From: Monocercomonoides exilis
Taxonomy: Eukaryota > Preaxostyla > Oxymonadida > Polymastigidae
NCBI GenBank assembly: GCA_001643675.2
Contig: LSRY02000027.1
Location: 748,501 to 812,500, forward strand
Direction: 5' to 3'
Length of the DNA: 64,000 bases
How positions within the stretch are numbered: position 1 is the first letter of the stretch; each line of letters opens with the position of its first letter. Below, piece after piece: positions 41,601 to 52,100 of the stretch. The notes beneath the pieces were generated by a model, which searched no databases, was not told where the DNA came from, and worked only from the letters and a program-made list of their open reading frames with translations. The translations under genes were made by a program, and so were the position numbers.

Positions 41601-43352
41601 CTCATTCAACATGTTCAGAGGAGGCAGCACAGGTTATCACTGCCTTTCTTGTGCAGCTGGCACTTACAGCGACGAAGATGGCTCGCAGACGTGCAAGCCA
41701 TGTGCGAAGGATGCGTACTGCCCCGTGGGATCAAAGATGCCGAATGCCACACCCGCCACTATCTCTTCAGCGTTCAATAAACAGCCGCCTATGTATGAAA
41801 CAAAGGACAAGCTGGAGACACTTGTGATGGTTATTTGCTATGCGGTGTCGTTTATTGTGGGGCTGACAGTGGCTATTGTGTGCTTGTGCCTTCCCTCGCG
41901 TTCGAAGCTGTATGCTTTGGATTTGTTCTCAGACAGACATTCAAACAAGATGGATCCTGTTACGAACACAGCGCCTAAGGTGCTGAAAAAAAGCAGGATT
42001 GGCGGGTTTGTGACGATCATCTATCTCTTCTTTGCGATTGGGGCGGCGGTTGCAGTTGTGTTTGAGTTCTTCTTCAACAACGTGAATGAGACGAAGTCTG
42101 TGATTGCAGCAGCGATGGAGCCTGATTTGGACTTGGAGCAGATATCTGTGGGCCATCTGGACATGCACATCCAGCTGGAGGACTACTGCGGGTCGTGTGT
42201 TGAAGGAGTGAATGATATCACACAGACCACTGGCTGGTCTCAATGTCAGAGAGCATTCCACATCATCAGAGACAATCTCGAGGCTAAAAGTGTGAAATTC
42301 ATGTTGATTTGGGGGGGGGGGGGGGGGGGTGATTTTTATTTTTTTAAAAAATAAAAGTGAAAGTGATAATTTTTTTTACAAATTTATGATGTATTTCGAA
42401 ATATTTTAATTTTAATTCAAATTCATAAATATTTATTCCTTTTCTTTCATTTACTCACGATCTTTTCTATAAATATTGTTTTTTTTCCACAGATGAGCCT
42501 TCAAAGAAACTGAATCTCGAGTGCCGTCAAACACCTGCTACAAACTCGTATGTGAACCCTGTGGCAAACTGCGATGTTCATATTCATGGCGAAAATGTGT
42601 TGATGAAGTTTTTGCGCGACGGAACGCATCCGAAGATTGGAATCGAGTCTGATGAGGAAGTGGCGCATGCATACAGCATCAAGGCGACTGTGTCTGTGGA
42701 CACTGGGATTCAGCACAAGAAGGTGGAGGACCGCATGTCAACCAGAGTGTTGCTGGCATCGTCGCTTGACAACCGCCCATTCAAGGGAGTGAATGCAACT
42801 GTGTTCAATTACACGATGATGCCTTCTCTGTTCATCAATCCGGATGACAAGCATTTCCCTGGCTATCAGATTGTGTCCTCTGCCATTCAGCTGGGCACCC
42901 AGGCCGCTCCGGATGAGATGCACACGCAGTATGGCCTGCGTGTGCACATTGTGTTCAACCAGGATCTGGATGTGCTGAGGACGATGTGGGTGTCTCGAAT
43001 GAAGTTTGGCTCGTTCTTGGCGAATGTGATGTCGACGATGACTGGCTTTATGGGCATATTCGGTACGATTGTGATGGTGATGGAGATTATCGGGACGACG
43101 AAGCTGCCTATTGCGAACAAGTACAAAGAAGCGATCTTTGGGAAGTTTATTAACGAAGACGGGAGAGTCACTTCCAGAAAGGGGACAGATGCTTTTGATA
43201 AGCTTGAAATAACAGAGCCGAATTCGCATGAAATGCGCAGTGTTGCAAGCTCACTTCATGGGCCATCTGAAGATTTGATTGAAGGTGGTTCTTCATCTTC
43301 TGCATCCACCTCAGAGAATCGGAAAGGCTATACTCCTGCTAAAATTGAGTAA
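38617..43352 (+). CDS. Kelch-repeat, Cys-rich, three-TM receptor-like protein 2
   Basis: Four exons: 38617-40642, 40750-41371, 41496-42289, 42493-43352. Introns are 107 nt (GTTTGC), 124 nt (GTATGA) and 203 nt (GTGTGA), phases 1, 2 and 1 all joining in frame; 1,433 aa. The ATG at 38617 (M-N-Q-I-L-A-I-I-F-L-L-L) opens a clean signal peptide; an in-frame ATG at 38572 would add 15 residues. Architecture follows the paralogue at 22436-26981: kelch blades (FYICGGRTNDGKQNDIW, MWIYGGMGEGNS, LFLFGGMG), a Cys-rich stretch (CVPCPFGSF, CYAGS, CAAGTYSDEDG), then three hydrophobic segments and a Ser-rich tail. It has two more introns than the paralogue. A Ser run (near 39760-39830) and an acidic insert (near 40040-40190) sit between blades. 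Likely a surface protein; ligand unknown. Confidence 0.85.
42311..42329. repeat. Poly-G run inside an intron
   Basis: Nineteen consecutive G on the plus, transcribed strand within the third intron (42290-42492) of the second kelch gene. Confidence 0.9.
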
Positions 43353-43913
43353 TCTTTACTATCTGTAATTATTTGTCATAGATTTATTTTCAAAAAAAAA
43401 AAGTGTTTTTCTTTTTTTTAAATGTTAAAAGAATTTTAATTTTCATTTGGAAAAATAATCTCACAAAATTGTTTTCCTCTTCATTTCTATTTTTTTATTT
43501 ATTTATTTCTATTTTTTTTTATTTTTTTCATGTAACTTTTGTTGTGTTTCTAAAGTTATTTGTCTCATTACACGGTTGCTGATTATTACAATTTGTATGT
43601 TGTTGAAGAGGGGAACCCAATCTTTTCCCAAGTATTTCCCTGTAATATGAAAGCAGGACAGCTTTTTTTTTATCATTTCTTTTTTTATTTATTTATTTTT
43701 TTATATACAGGAATTTTATTCAATTCACCAATGAGAATTGACGAAAGAAGAGTTAAATAAAAAAAGAAAATGAAGTGTTTGAACAGCAAATATTATAAGT
43801 TGAAAGAAAACGGGGGGAAAAAGGTTTCAATTTTAATAAAATTTTTGATTATCTTCAGCATGTTGATCAATTTCTGAGCGATTGAAATAAGGAATAAGCT
43901 TTCAAGAACTGTC
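43353..43913. other. AT-rich spacer between convergent genes
   Basis: Sequence between the stop of the plus-strand kelch gene and the stop of the minus-strand bromodomain gene. T- and A-rich runs; no gene supported. Confidence 0.4.
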
Positions 43914-45360
43914 TCACGGCAACGCAATATCCATCGTCTGCTTTGCGTCTTCAGTTGATATTTCTTTTTCCCCTTCTTCCTTTCTCGCTTCTTCCTTTCT
44001 CGTTTCTTCCTTTCTCGTTTCTTCTGGAGCTTTTTCATTACTGCATTCACTGCTTTTTTCATTTTCAGGCAACTTGATGTTCCCAGCCTCATTCAATGAA
44101 TTGTCATCCTTTCTAGTTGATTCCTGTTCTTTTTGTTCTTCTGGAAGCTCAGCAATATTCTTATTCAGCGAATCATGCAACCGGGCCAAGCACGCAAGAA
44201 CATACTTTTGGAGATGCCTCTGAACAACCGGGTGCATCTTTCCTATGTCAAACTCGATGGCGCCATCAGAGCTCAGGTTCGCAGAGCAGCTTGACACAAC
44301 ATCCAAAAACTGAGCAATAGCTGCAAGAAAGTGCTCTGGAAATTGTGAAATGGCTTGCAGCATCTGCTCCATCTCGTCAACAGTTAGAGGAATGTCGTCG
44401 CCTTCAAACCTTTCGGCTAACACAGATAAGTTTGGTTGTTTGCTTTCGGAATTCGCGCGTTTTTTCACGTTTCTTTCTTTTGCATCTTTTCCTTCTTTCT
44501 TTTGCTTTTCAGAACTTCCTCCTTCGGATTTTCGGTTGGATTTCTTCTTTGCATCGTGATGTAACAAATCGGATACAACTTTTGTTGTAATTTTCTTTTT
44601 CTTTGAAGTCAGTTTTTGGGTACTATTCGATTCAGTACTTTGTTCATTCATTTTGGAAGAATCATTTTCTCTATTCGATTTCTTTTGATTGTACTCGTCT
44701 GTTTCCTCTTTGATCATTCTAGATTCTGCTTCAATTTCATGCTTCAGGTCTCTTTCTTTTTTTAAATGTTTGTCCTTTTCAATATCTTTTGATAAGCCAG
44801 TACTGTGTTGTCTATGTGCAGCACTCAGCATTTTTTTGCCTTTTGATGAATCCATCAAACTTCGAAAATTCACGACTGCTTTTTTAGCTGTTCCAAATTC
44901 CTTTGAATCAAAATATTTATTTGGATTTGGCTCACTTGTAATTATTAAATCATCTTCATCAAACAATTTACTTTTCGTGCAATCCGTAATAAATTTATTT
45001 TGAAGGGTTAAAGCATCTGTAACAACAGGATCCTTTGGAAAATTAAAATGATAGCAGTTATCCCATATTAGCGTAATATCTTTTAGGCAAAGTTTTGGTG
45101 TTGTATTGTAAAAGCCATCATCAAGTGATTTTTTTACTGTTCCCAAATCCATTGGTTTTTCAATAACATTGAAGTATTCCGGAATGTTGAGTTTTACGGG
45201 ATCCACTGGTTCGTTAAACCAATGAGCTTCCTTTTTGTTCAATAAATCGTTTACTTCCTGAAGAAAAAATCTGAAAAGTAAAAAATAATTGTTCCATTTT
45301 TCTAAATTCAAAAAAGACAATGTTAAACTTGATGATTCTATCAGTTTGAGGAGATGAGCT
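43914..45360 (-). CDS. BET-type bromodomain protein (bromodomain plus NET domain)
   Basis: The main exon runs 45270-43914. Its bromodomain includes KKEAHWFNEPVDPVKLNIPEY, KPMDLGTVKKSL and NCYHFNFPKDPV; the Asn of YHFN is the acetyl-lysine-binding residue in this family. Next is a Lys/Glu-rich linker, then a NET (extra-terminal) domain: PLTVDEMEQMLQAISQFP, then IEFDIGKMHPVVQRHLQKY. The tail is acidic with three EETRK-like repeats near 43975-44025. Such proteins read acetylated histones and recruit transcription machinery in the nucleus. The acceptor is at 45272-45271 (TTTTCAG). A donor GTTTAA at 45328 gives a 58-nt intron and an upstream fragment ending D-R-I-I-K that fits the usual start of the first bromodomain helix. 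That fragment meets a stop at 45364-45366, so the true first exon is unresolved. Only one bromodomain is present, as in plant GTE proteins. Confidence 0.88.
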
Positions 45361-45790
45361 CTTTTAAGCAAATTTATTTCGAAGATGAATATTTTTAGCA
45401 ATTAAATAACAGATATTATTGATAAACAAAATTATTTGGCAATGAAGGAAGTTTAAAAACTTTAATTAAATCAAAGAAATGAAATATTAGTGGAGCTGCA
45501 TACACAACCGTCTGACATTAAAAAATTAATCTGGCTTTTATATCGTATGGCAATGATTTTTTCTCTTTTTTAAAAAGAACAAAAAAATAATTATGTTTTA
45601 ATTTTTCCACAAATGCGAAATAATGATGATTCTTGTTTGTATTGTTTGTAATTATTTTTGTTCAAATTTATCACAGCAAACAACTGATTTATCCCAGAAG
45701 TGAATTTTTCCATGTTTCAAAAACCAATAACATTCGTATACTGTTATGTATAAATGCGAATTAGATGCATAAGTTTTAATCATAATTAAC
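45361..45790. other. Divergent intergenic region
   Basis: About 430 bases between the minus-strand bromodomain gene and the plus-strand protease gene. It probably contains both promoters and the missing first exon of the bromodomain gene. No promoter motif is recognised. Confidence 0.4.
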
Positions 45791-46666
45791 ATGAATATCC
45801 TAACTGTTTTACTAATTTCTTCGCTTCTTGCAAAGAAGCATATTGTTGAATATGTTAATAACAATCCTTTGTCAACTTGGACGGCTGAAGAGAATAAATT
45901 TTCAATGCTTTCAACGCAGCAACTTAGGAGCATGTTTAATCAAGAAATCGTTAAGGACTTGAAAAAAGATCTTCATTCACATGTTGAAGAAGATCCAAAT
46001 TCGCCTGAGTCGTTTGACGCTCGCGAAGAATGGCCAAATGCAATTCACCCAATCAGAGATCAGAAAAAATGTGGATCGTGTTGGGCATTTGCAGGAACTG
46101 AAGTTCTATCGGATCGTTTTGCTGTAATGGATCATCCTGTGGGGGTTCTATCTCCTCAAGATCTTGTTTCTTGTGACATGTTGGATCATGGATGCAATGG
46201 AGGAAGTCCTTTACTTGAATGGACATGGATGGCCCTTAGAGGTGTGACAACAGACGAATGCATTCCATATGTATCTGGAAATGGAACAGTTCCACGCTGT
46301 CCAAGAAAGTGCTCGGATGGTTCTGTGATTGTTCGTCATAAAGCCAAAACATTTTCATTTTTGCCTAGTCTCTTTATTCAATCTGACTTGATGCGCCATG
46401 GGCCACAAGAATTTTGCTTCATGGTATACGAGGACTTTATGAGTTACAAGAAAGGTGTTTATCAACATCAGACAGGAGAACTTCTTGGAGGACACGCAGT
46501 GAAATCTGTTGGATGGGGAGTTGAAGGAGGAGTAAAATATTGGCTTTTAGCAAATTCTTGGGGCTCAGACTGGGGAGAGAAAGGATTTTTCAAAATTCTT
46601 AGAGGGAAAAATGAATGCAGCATTGAATCAATGGTATATGCTGGAGTGCCAAAGGTTGACGAATAG
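45791..46666 (+). CDS. Papain-family (C1A, cathepsin B-like) cysteine protease
   Basis: Single-exon 291-aa protein. The ATG at 45791 is followed by a short hydrophobic stretch (M-N-I-L-T-V-L-L-I-S-S-L-L-A), a probable signal peptide, then a short propeptide of about 60 residues. The mature part begins near P-E-S-F-D-A-R-E-E-W. Catalytic elements are the oxyanion Gln and nucleophile Cys in DQKKCGSCWAF, the His in GGHAVKSVGWG and the Asn in LLANSWGSDWG. CNGG and the short propeptide are typical of cathepsin B-like enzymes; no occluding-loop insertion is visible, as in several protist members. Expected role: endolysosomal or secreted protein degradation. No introns and no disabling changes seen. 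Confidence 0.95.
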   Translation: MNILTVLLISSLLAKKHIVEYVNNNPLSTWTAEENKFSMLSTQQLRSMFNQEIVKDLKKDLHSHVEEDPNSPESFDAREEWPNAIHPIRDQKKCGSCWAFAGTEVLSDRFAVMDHPVGVLSPQDLVSCDMLDHGCNGGSPLLEWTWMALRGVTTDECIPYVSGNGTVPRCPRKCSDGSVIVRHKAKTFSFLPSLFIQSDLMRHGPQEFCFMVYEDFMSYKKGVYQHQTGELLGGHAVKSVGWGVEGGVKYWLLANSWGSDWGEKGFFKILRGKNECSIESMVYAGVPKVDE

Positions 46667-46689
46667 CGTCATTTCGCAAAGTTATTTGT

Positions 46690-46771
46690 TTTCTTCTTCT
46701 TCTTCTTCTTCTTCTTCTTCTTCTTCTTCTTCTTCTTCTTCTTCTTCTTCTTCTTCTTCTTCTTCTTCTTT
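46690..46771. repeat. (TTC)n microsatellite in the protease 3' region
   Basis: About 27 uninterrupted TTC/TCT triplets starting 24 bases after the protease stop codon. They give Ser, Phe or Leu runs in plus frames but lie outside the gene. Confidence 0.95.
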
Positions 46772-48281
46772 CAAAAGAAATTTAAATAAAAGATATTTTT
46801 GAAATTCATTCATGACCATTGATCTTTACTTCCAAACTTTATCAAACAATACATTTTTCATTTCATTTATTGTTTTGAATGAAAAGAATATTTTGATAAT
46901 CACGATAACAATTTTTTTCAAAGAGTTTGCAATTGTTTATGGAACGATGGATGTTTAAAAATGAATTGATGAATTTTACCAACATCGAAAGAAAGAGAAA
47001 TATCATTATTTTTTTTTCTTTCCAATTATGGTCAGCGTTCTTGAAATAGGTATTTCTTAAAAATGAATGAGAAATGTTAAAAGCAACTAACACAAAAGCA
47101 ACACTATTTATCGTATTACAACGCTCAAATTCTTTGTGTTTTTTTTTTTTTTTTTTTTTTTTTTTGAAGTGTGTGGAGTGGGGGGGGGGGGGGAGGAAGA
47201 TTTGAGGTGTGTGTGTGTTTTTATACCAGGTCAACCGTTAAATAGAAAAAATATTTCATCACATGTTCATGGTCTTCGAATTGTTTGCCAAAGCAACATC
47301 TTGCTCAAATTGAAAACAGTCATCAATTCAAACACCATTAATGAAAACTATCGTTTGATTTATTATTATTATTTCTTACTAATGCTTTAAATGAAAAAAC
47401 AGTAAGAATAAATATCAATCAAAATTATGTATACACATATTGTTTGTGTGTTCATATTTATTTGTAAAGTTCATTTTGTGAAATTTTTATGAGAAAATGA
47501 AAATAAAATGATACCATCAAATTGATATTCTGACTCACAAAACAAAATAAGAATGCATATAACAACATTGGAAAACGTTTATTGTTAAACTGGTTATATA
47601 CTGTAAGTTAAAATAATAATTAAATGAAAACATTTTATTTTCATAATTATCTGAAATTTGAACAAAAGGAACTTTTCAAAAAAATAAAGACTTGTTAATT
47701 ATTGTGTGCGCAGTCAGGGATTGTGGACTGTGACATAATCTCAATTACAGATGATTTTTGTCATTGAGGGCATAATTTGGTTAATTCTCGAAATGAAACA
47801 ATAAACAGTGGTTGAGAAATGCCACTGTCCACAGTTATTGAAAGTGTCCATTATTATTAACACTAACTGTAATAAGTTTAATTACTCATATTATTTTTTC
47901 ATGAATTATTATTATTATGGAGTGTAGCAGTTGTCATCTCAACTTCAAATTCAATGAGAACAAGTGAACATATCTTCACTAATTGCGCAACTTTTCAATG
48001 AATCCATTTTTTTTATTCATAAATAATTCAATCAGTTTTTCCATTTATAAAAATACAATAAATCACGTTGTAATATATCCATTTTCCTTATATTTTATTA
48101 TTATTATTGTTATTATTAATTTTGAAAATATGATTAAAAGAGACAAAAAATAATTATTGCTGATCAGACAAAAATAACTTAGAAACATATCAACTTATGT
48201 GATCTTTTTTGAAATTATCATTAAGTTAGAGTTTTGACCTAAACTTTTTCTTAATAAGAATCGTCCAAATGAAAATGAACA
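46772..48281. other. AT-rich spacer with T and G homopolymers
   Basis: No gene supported. It contains 27 T at 47139-47165, 14 G at 47180-47193 and short GT repeats just after. A segment at about 47655-47695 resembles one arm of the hairpin at 49731-49977 (shared AACAAAAGGAA...TTTTCAAAAAAAT). Confidence 0.6.
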
Positions 48282-48294
48282 AAATCAACATCCC

Positions 48295-48342
<48 letters not shown>

Positions 48343-49454
48343 ATTTCAAAAATAATCACCCAAATAATAAAAAAAAGCTCCAGATGTTTGTATAGGGTCA
48401 ACTTTTTAATGGGACTTTTTCCCTTATTGGCACTTTTTTTGTTTTTGACTGCCAACTTTCAACAAACGTTGATTGGCTTTCAGTACTTCAAAAAACCTTT
48501 TTTTACAAGTTTAACACAATTTATTTACAGTTTGTTTTTTAATTTTTGCTTATTACACATTGAGAAATTACGTTTTTTTGTTAAATTTGAACGGACTTTT
48601 ACCAGCCAACTAGGCAACGTCCAAGAAATTGGATACATGTTTTGAATAGCAAATACTATTATCTAACCACTTTTAAATTCTTTATTTTCATAAACACTTT
48701 TTTCTTGTTTTTTTCACATTTCATTTTTTTAACAATATTCTAACATAAAACCGATTATTTCTTTGTTCATATAATGAAATGAAAAAAATAAAAATTTGAT
48801 ATGAAAAACAAATAGTCCAATAATAAAGTGTTGGAAAAATGAAACATTTATTTTTTCTATTTATCTAAAACGGACAAATGGCGCTAACTAAAATAATCGA
48901 TGATCAAGTTTTTGTAAAAAAGTTAAGTTCTTGACAAATGGAAAAAATTAATGTTTCATTTTTCCAACACTTTATTATTGGACTATTTGTTTTTCATATC
49001 AAATTTTTATTTTTTTCATTTCATTATATGAACAAAGAAATAATCGGTTTTATGTTAGAATATTGTTAAAAAAATGAAATGTGAAAAAAACAAGAAAAAA
49101 GTGTTTATGAAAATAAAGAATTTAAAAGTGGTTAGATAATAGTATTTGCTATTCAAAACATGTATCCAATTTCTTGGACGTTGCCTAGTTGGCTGGTAAA
49201 AGTCCGTTCAAATTTAACAAAAAAACGTAATTTCTCAATGTGTAATAAGCAAAAATTAAAAAACAAACTGTAAATAAATTGTGTTAAACTTGTAAAAAAA
49301 GGTTTTTTGAAGTACTGAAAGCCAATCAACGTTTGTTGAAAGTTGGCAGTCAAAAACAAAAAAAGTGCCAATAAGGGAAAAAGTCCCATTAAAAAGTTGA
49401 CCCTATACAAACATCTGGAGCTTTTTTTATTATTTGGGTGATTATTTTTGAAAT

Positions 49455-49488
<34 letters not shown>

Positions 49489-49501
49489 GGGATGTTGATT
49501 T
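48282..49501. repeat. Near-perfect 1.2-kb palindrome (inverted repeat)
   Basis: Left arm 48282-48848, right arm 48951-49501, loop about 102 bases. The arms look identical apart from homopolymer lengths (45 A at 48296-48340 against 31 T at 49457-49487; an 8 A against 7 T run). The two arms encode the same short hydrophobic ORF in mirror orientation, which I take as a by-product. Outer ends share AAATCAACATCCCC. Internal sequence TGATTTCAAAAATAATCACC recurs near 61 kb. It could be a fold-back element, a recent inverted duplication, or an assembly artefact. Confidence 0.9.
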
Positions 49502-49692
49502 AACAAAGAATGTTTGTTTTTTGAAAGAAAATTCTTATTCAAAAAAGAAAAAGCATGATAATTGTTTTCATATACAAATGTTATGATAAAACAAAAGATA
49601 AAAATGATTTGAATAAGCCTTTTCACTCTTCAGTGTTCTTTTATTATTATTCGAGAGATATTTTTGAACCGAAGTTTTTGAATGTTGTAATA

Positions 49693-49716
49693 TGATTTCA
49701 AAAATAATTATCCATT
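49693..49716. repeat. Diverged copy of the TIR-like motif
   Basis: ATGATTTCAAAAATAATTATCC is close to the motif at 48341 and 60975. Together with its inverse at 49436-49458 it delimits about 280 bases that resemble 60739-61002, including a shared internal GAACACTGAA...GGCTTAT segment. Confidence 0.6.
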
Positions 49717-49730
49717 TATTTTTTTTTAAA

Positions 49731-49977
49731 ATATGTCTAAATTTTTTAAAAAGTTCCTTTTATTAAATTTTCAAATAAAATAAAATTTTCATATATCGAT
49801 CAAATTTCAGTTCTCACTCACGAAACTTCACTAAAATGGAAATATTAACATTGTTAAGATTTTATTTCCATTTTTATGAAATTTCGTGTTTGAGAACCGA
49901 AATTTGATCGATATATGAAATTTTTATTTTATTTGAAAATTAAACAAAAGGAATTTTTCAAAAAAATTTAGACATAT
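49731..49977. repeat. 247-bp hairpin-forming inverted repeat (MITE-like)
   Basis: ATATGTCTAAATTTTTT at 49731-49747 pairs with AAAAAATTTAGACATAT at 49961-49977, and pairing continues inward with few mismatches (for example TATATCGATCAAATTTC against GAAATTTGATCGATATA) to a short loop near 49854. It has no coding capacity. The form is that of a non-autonomous transposable element. Confidence 0.8.
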
Positions 49978-50330
49978 CTCATAAAGAATAAAAAAAATAA
50001 TCAAAACTAGAATGAAATAGGATAGAATTCTTTCATTTATGAAAAATTCAACAATTGTTTAAACTTTTTTCAATCGAATAATTATAATCTCTGACATTCA
50101 CAAGCAAAAAAGAAGAAAAATAATAAAAAATTGAGAAAATTATAAGTAAAAAAAAGAGTGGAACAAAATACACAAGTTAAAAATTTTGTCCCATATCAAA
50201 AAGAATCAACTAAATTATCTAATATGTCAATCAAAAATGTTTTATTATTAAACATAATGTAATATAAGAAAAATAAAAATAAATTAACAAATAAATAAAA
50301 AGAATTTCTGTGCTTTAACATTCGTAGTAC
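49978..50330. other. AT-rich spacer
   Basis: No feature supported between the hairpin and the stop codon of the minus-strand gene that follows. Confidence 0.4.
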
Positions 50331-51765
50331 TTAATCGTCAAAAACATTTACTAAATAATCTTCAACATTCAACGAAAATAAACGATCATAATTTCTTTGA
50401 AAAAATTCTAAAGTTTCATGAAAGCTTGCAATGATATCTTCGTATCCTTCTTCTTCCATCTTTTCTAATATCTTCTTTTTTGCTATCTTTCTTTTCGCTT
50501 CTTCCATTTCATCAAACTCTTTTATTTTCGATCGTATTAAAATATAGAAGAAGAATTCCAAGTAATCAAATGTTACTCTTTCGTTCAACGTTGGTTGCTG
50601 AATCTCCACCAAAACGTTATCAACAGCTCCACTTTCCAGCAAGGCATCAACCTTCATAGCTCTATTTTCAGTTGCTTCTTTAAATAAATAAATGCACCAG
50701 TTGCTTGCTTCTCTGTGATTATCCTTCGCAGACCTAAATATTTGAATAAGGCTGCTGATAAGTCCATCAAATTCTTCATTCGTCGATATATTCGTTTGAA
50801 AGAAACCGAAAATTGAAGAAAGCCATCTCAATAAAACAAGCTCTTCTTTCGTTTCTTTTTCTTCTTTCTCCGCTTTCTTCGCTCTCCTCCAATTCACAGT
50901 GTTCATCAGCTCATCCAATTCTCTTGCTGCCTCTCTTGCGAAATGCAGTTCATTCACGATGGCTTCATAGCTTTTATCAGTGTCCAATCTGTAAATTAAA
51001 AACTCCCAAGCAGATTGATAGGCAAGTTTTGTTAGAGTTCTGTGTTCCTGATGATATTTGATGATTTCTTTGATTTTATTCGTTAACAATTCTCTTTTCA
51101 CTTCCTATACAAAAAATAAGAAAAAATTAATAAATCAAAAATGAAAAAGAAGCGCTCAAACATAAAATACTGGAATGTTGCTCAATGCCAAAAGTGCCAT
51201 TTCCACTTCTTTTTGAGTCTCCTCGTCTTCCGCTTTCTTCAATGCAACATTCAGAAGACAAGGAACAATAATTGAAACCAATTCAGAAGAAAGTTCATTG
51301 TTGAGTAAAGCATTGCACTCGCATATATCAACAAGAAGTTTTTCATTCTTTTCTCCTTTTTTCTCATTTTCATCAATGATCATTTTTTCATATGTTTTGC
51401 TCAACGAAGAAAATTTATATTCCTCTGTCCATAAAAAATTCACCATTTTGAAATACCCAACATGTTTCAGCAAGAATAATGCATTTTCCATCGAAAGTTT
51501 CTCTTCTTCAATCATTTTGAGTATTTTATTGAACAGTTCTGTTGTGTAAACATATTCAATTTCTTCTTTATCCATTTCTTCCATCAATTCATTCATTTCT
51601 TCGATTTTCTGTTTTTGCCCATCTTCATCGCAATGCTCCAGTTCACAAAACAATACTAAAAAAAAAAATAAAAAAAAAATCGCAACTATCATGAATTCGA
51701 ATTCGACAATAGCACAAACCATTGAACCATTCAGTTCCACTCGTTGTCTGTATTTTTGAAAGCAT
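50331..51765 (-). CDS. Alpha-helical (armadillo-like) repeat family protein, copy 3
   Basis: Three-exon model: 51765-51720 (46 nt), 51655-51162 (494 nt), 51104-50331 (774 nt); introns 64 nt (GTTTGT...TAG) and 57 nt (GTTTGA...TAG); phases 1 and 0; 437 aa. Start M-L-S-K-I-Q-T-T-S aligns with copy 2, and the first exon has exactly the same length. Core motifs are LFCELEHCDEDGQKQKIEEM, ETQKEVEMALLALSNIP and LAYQSAWEFLIYRLD; the second intron is nearly identical to that of copy 2. An upstream frame is open to 52194 and joins in phase, so a longer N-terminus is possible. The matching sequence upstream of copy 2 has an in-frame stop (18838-18840) and a one-base shift, so I treat it as non-coding. 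Function is unknown. Confidence 0.82.
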
Positions 51766-52100
51766 ATTGCAGGCAGAAAACAATGAATATTCGTCATTCG
51801 AAAAGAATCCGCACATCATTGGAAAGAAGAAAATTGTGCAAAATATAAACTCAAAACAACCATGAAAATATAAGTTGTTATACCATTCAAAATTATTGGT
51901 ATTATTTGGCAAGGTGTTACTAAGAAAGAAAGAAAAAACGATAAATCTTTTTTCTTGTTTGCAGTAATGGATATTCAGATCATCAGAATTGAATAAACAA
52001 AAATAGTCCTTGTTGAAATGAGAGAACGGTGAGCGGATATTTTCTACAGAGCAGGCGATATTATTATGAGTGGCTGCGGAAGGCAATGATGGATACGCAT
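51766..52100. repeat. Inverted duplicate of the region upstream of copy 2
   Basis: On the minus strand this stretch closely follows plus-strand 18735-19075, for example the shared CTCACCGTTCTCTCATTTCA and TGGTTGTTTTGAGTTT. The duplicated block therefore includes the gene plus more than 300 bases of 5' flank. Confidence 0.75.

Noticed and set aside
47139-47230. T27, G14 and GT tracts as a possible telomere relic
   Set aside because: No short unit is repeated in telomere fashion; these are separate homopolymers.
48340-49626. Mirror-image hydrophobic ORFs in the palindrome arms
   Set aside because: They follow from the inverted duplication; AT-rich, no recognisable domain, and partly made by the poly-A/T tracts.
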